From Granulicella sp. (GTDB lineage: Bacteria; Acidobacteriota; Terriglobia; Terriglobales; Acidobacteriaceae): a stretch of DNA of 33,649 nucleotides. A program made the position numbers and the translations under genes. Positions within the stretch are counted from its first letter, which is position 1. Every line of letters begins with the position of its first letter. Where the stretch lies: contig PKWU01000050.1 of the NCBI GenBank assembly GCA_003132145.1, forward strand, positions 1-33,649, in the 5' to 3' direction. Of this stretch, positions 32,914 through 33,649 are shown piece by piece. The notes beneath the pieces are model-generated. The model did not search any database. It saw only the letters and a program-made list of their open reading frames with translations, and was not told the origin of the DNA.

Positions 32914-33471
32914 ATGTCCTATGACGTGTTTTACAACGGCGAAATTAGCGTCACGCCGCCGATGACGGAGGCCGATGCGGCCATCTTTGCCGCAATCGTC
33001 AAGTCCGAGCGAACCGAGCAGACAAGCTTTTTCTTTGACGCCATTGCCTCGAGCGAGGAACCGGACCTGCCATATTACGGAGGACTCCTTGAGCTATCAG
33101 AAGACGACTCAAAGATCATTCCCGAGGAAGGCGAGAGCAATCCCGGCGTCGGCATGTGGCTGCGACTCTTGGCTAAGTATTTCTTTGCTTCGCGAGGCTA
33201 CTCGCTAGACGGAAGCATTTGGTGGACGGCTGACGACGATGTGGACGATCGCGGCTGCATCTTTGCCAAGGGCAAGCAGCTAGAGGTTATCGAAGACCGG
33301 ATCGTAAACGCTGGCCCGAGCTGGTCGCCCTCGCCGTATGCAAGCGATGACGTCAAGCAGGCGATAGAGAAACTCGTAGAGTCGGCTGACAATACGGGAT
33401 GCGATGGCGATCTCACGGTCGCCTCTGCTACCGCCGTCGAGGCGCTGCGGACTATGTCTGAAGGGCTGTAA
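32914..33471 (+). CDS. Hypothetical protein, 185 residues
   Basis: Starts at an ATG with AAAGGG upstream. The protein is acidic, with MSYDVFYNGEISVTPPMTEAD at the N-terminus and a segment YSLDGSIWWTADDDVDDRG followed by a short beta-like stretch ending RIVNAG. This overall layout resembles small proteins often found in phage, plasmid and actinobacterial accessory DNA, but I cannot name the family. No signal peptide or membrane segment. It is followed at 89 bp by another gene start on the same strand. Confidence 0.7.
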   Translation: MSYDVFYNGEISVTPPMTEADAAIFAAIVKSERTEQTSFFFDAIASSEEPDLPYYGGLLELSEDDSKIIPEEGESNPGVGMWLRLLAKYFFASRGYSLDGSIWWTADDDVDDRGCIFAKGKQLEVIEDRIVNAGPSWSPSPYASDDVKQAIEKLVESADNTGCDGDLTVASATAVEALRTMSEGL

Positions 33472-33559
33472 GTGCGGCGGGGAGTGAATTCCCTCCCCTG
33501 CTCGCTCAATCATGCAAGAACCACCACTGTAGACTCGCCAACCTGAAAGGTCCCGAACA

Positions 33560-33649
33560 ATGTCCACCGCTGCTGTAACACCCCTACCCCCACAGGCTGC
33601 GCCGCAAGGCCTCACGCTTGTCACCGCAACCCCGGCCGCGAAAGCCAAG
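33560..33649 (+). CDS. Start of an unidentified gene running off the right edge
   Basis: ATG at 33560 preceded by GAAAGG. Thirty codons remain open to the window edge, Ala/Pro/Thr-rich at the start (STAAVTPLPPQAAPQG). Too short to classify. Confidence 0.5.
   Translation, partial: MSTAAVTPLPPQAAPQGLTLVTATPAAKAK

Overview
The window looks like chromosomal DNA of a GC-rich Acidobacteriota (Terriglobia-type) bacterium. This is inferred from a large Oar-like TonB-dependent receptor with an N-terminal carboxypeptidase-regulatory domain, the general protein style, and an integrase relic of a kind common there; no rRNA or tRNA gene is present to confirm it. Most of the window is about sulfur.

Positions 1-7,560 (minus strand) hold a sulfur assimilation and storage cluster, in transcription order: cysteine synthase, a class I/II aminotransferase, a family 2A encapsulin shell protein, its cargo cysteine desulfurase with a long disordered N-terminal extension, and a siroheme nitrite/sulfite reductase that runs off the left edge. 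Positions 7,560-8,130 are mostly non-coding and hold an integrase relic. Positions 8,134-11,187 (minus) encode a DevBCA/MacAB-like ABC exporter (permease, ATPase, membrane-fusion protein). Positions 11,291-17,972 (minus) are one probable operon: TonB-dependent receptor, radical SAM protein with an unusual CX8CX2C cluster motif, FMN-binding split-barrel protein and MFS transporter.

Positions 18,463-27,840 are an organosulfate module: arylsulfotransferase (minus), and divergently (plus) an anaerobic-type sulfatase maturase, an arylsulfatase with a CSPTR formylglycine motif, a DUF1254/DUF1214 protein and an SdsA1-type metallo-beta-lactamase alkylsulfatase. These enzymes should release sulfate from aryl and alkyl sulfate esters in the envelope. 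Reduction and incorporation would follow through sulfite reductase and CysK, and the encapsulin/desulfurase would store or mobilise the sulfur.

The most interesting signal is a set of very short cysteine-codon-rich ORFs just upstream of these units: 20,319-20,414 (three consecutive Cys codons, followed by an intrinsic terminator, then the maturase), 21,769-21,822 (five Cys in 17 residues, strong ribosome binding site, upstream of the sulfatase), 17,874-17,972 (five Cys in 32, upstream of the TonB receptor), and weaker candidates before the arylsulfotransferase and cysK. They look like cysteine-sensing leader peptides that would make the window a cysteine-responsive regulon.

Positions 27,841-33,649 are an accessory region: a deletion-fused ABC-2 exporter relic, a truncated integrase relic, a three-recombinase (RIT-type) element whose third recombinase is frameshifted, its repeat-rich right end, and hypothetical genes.
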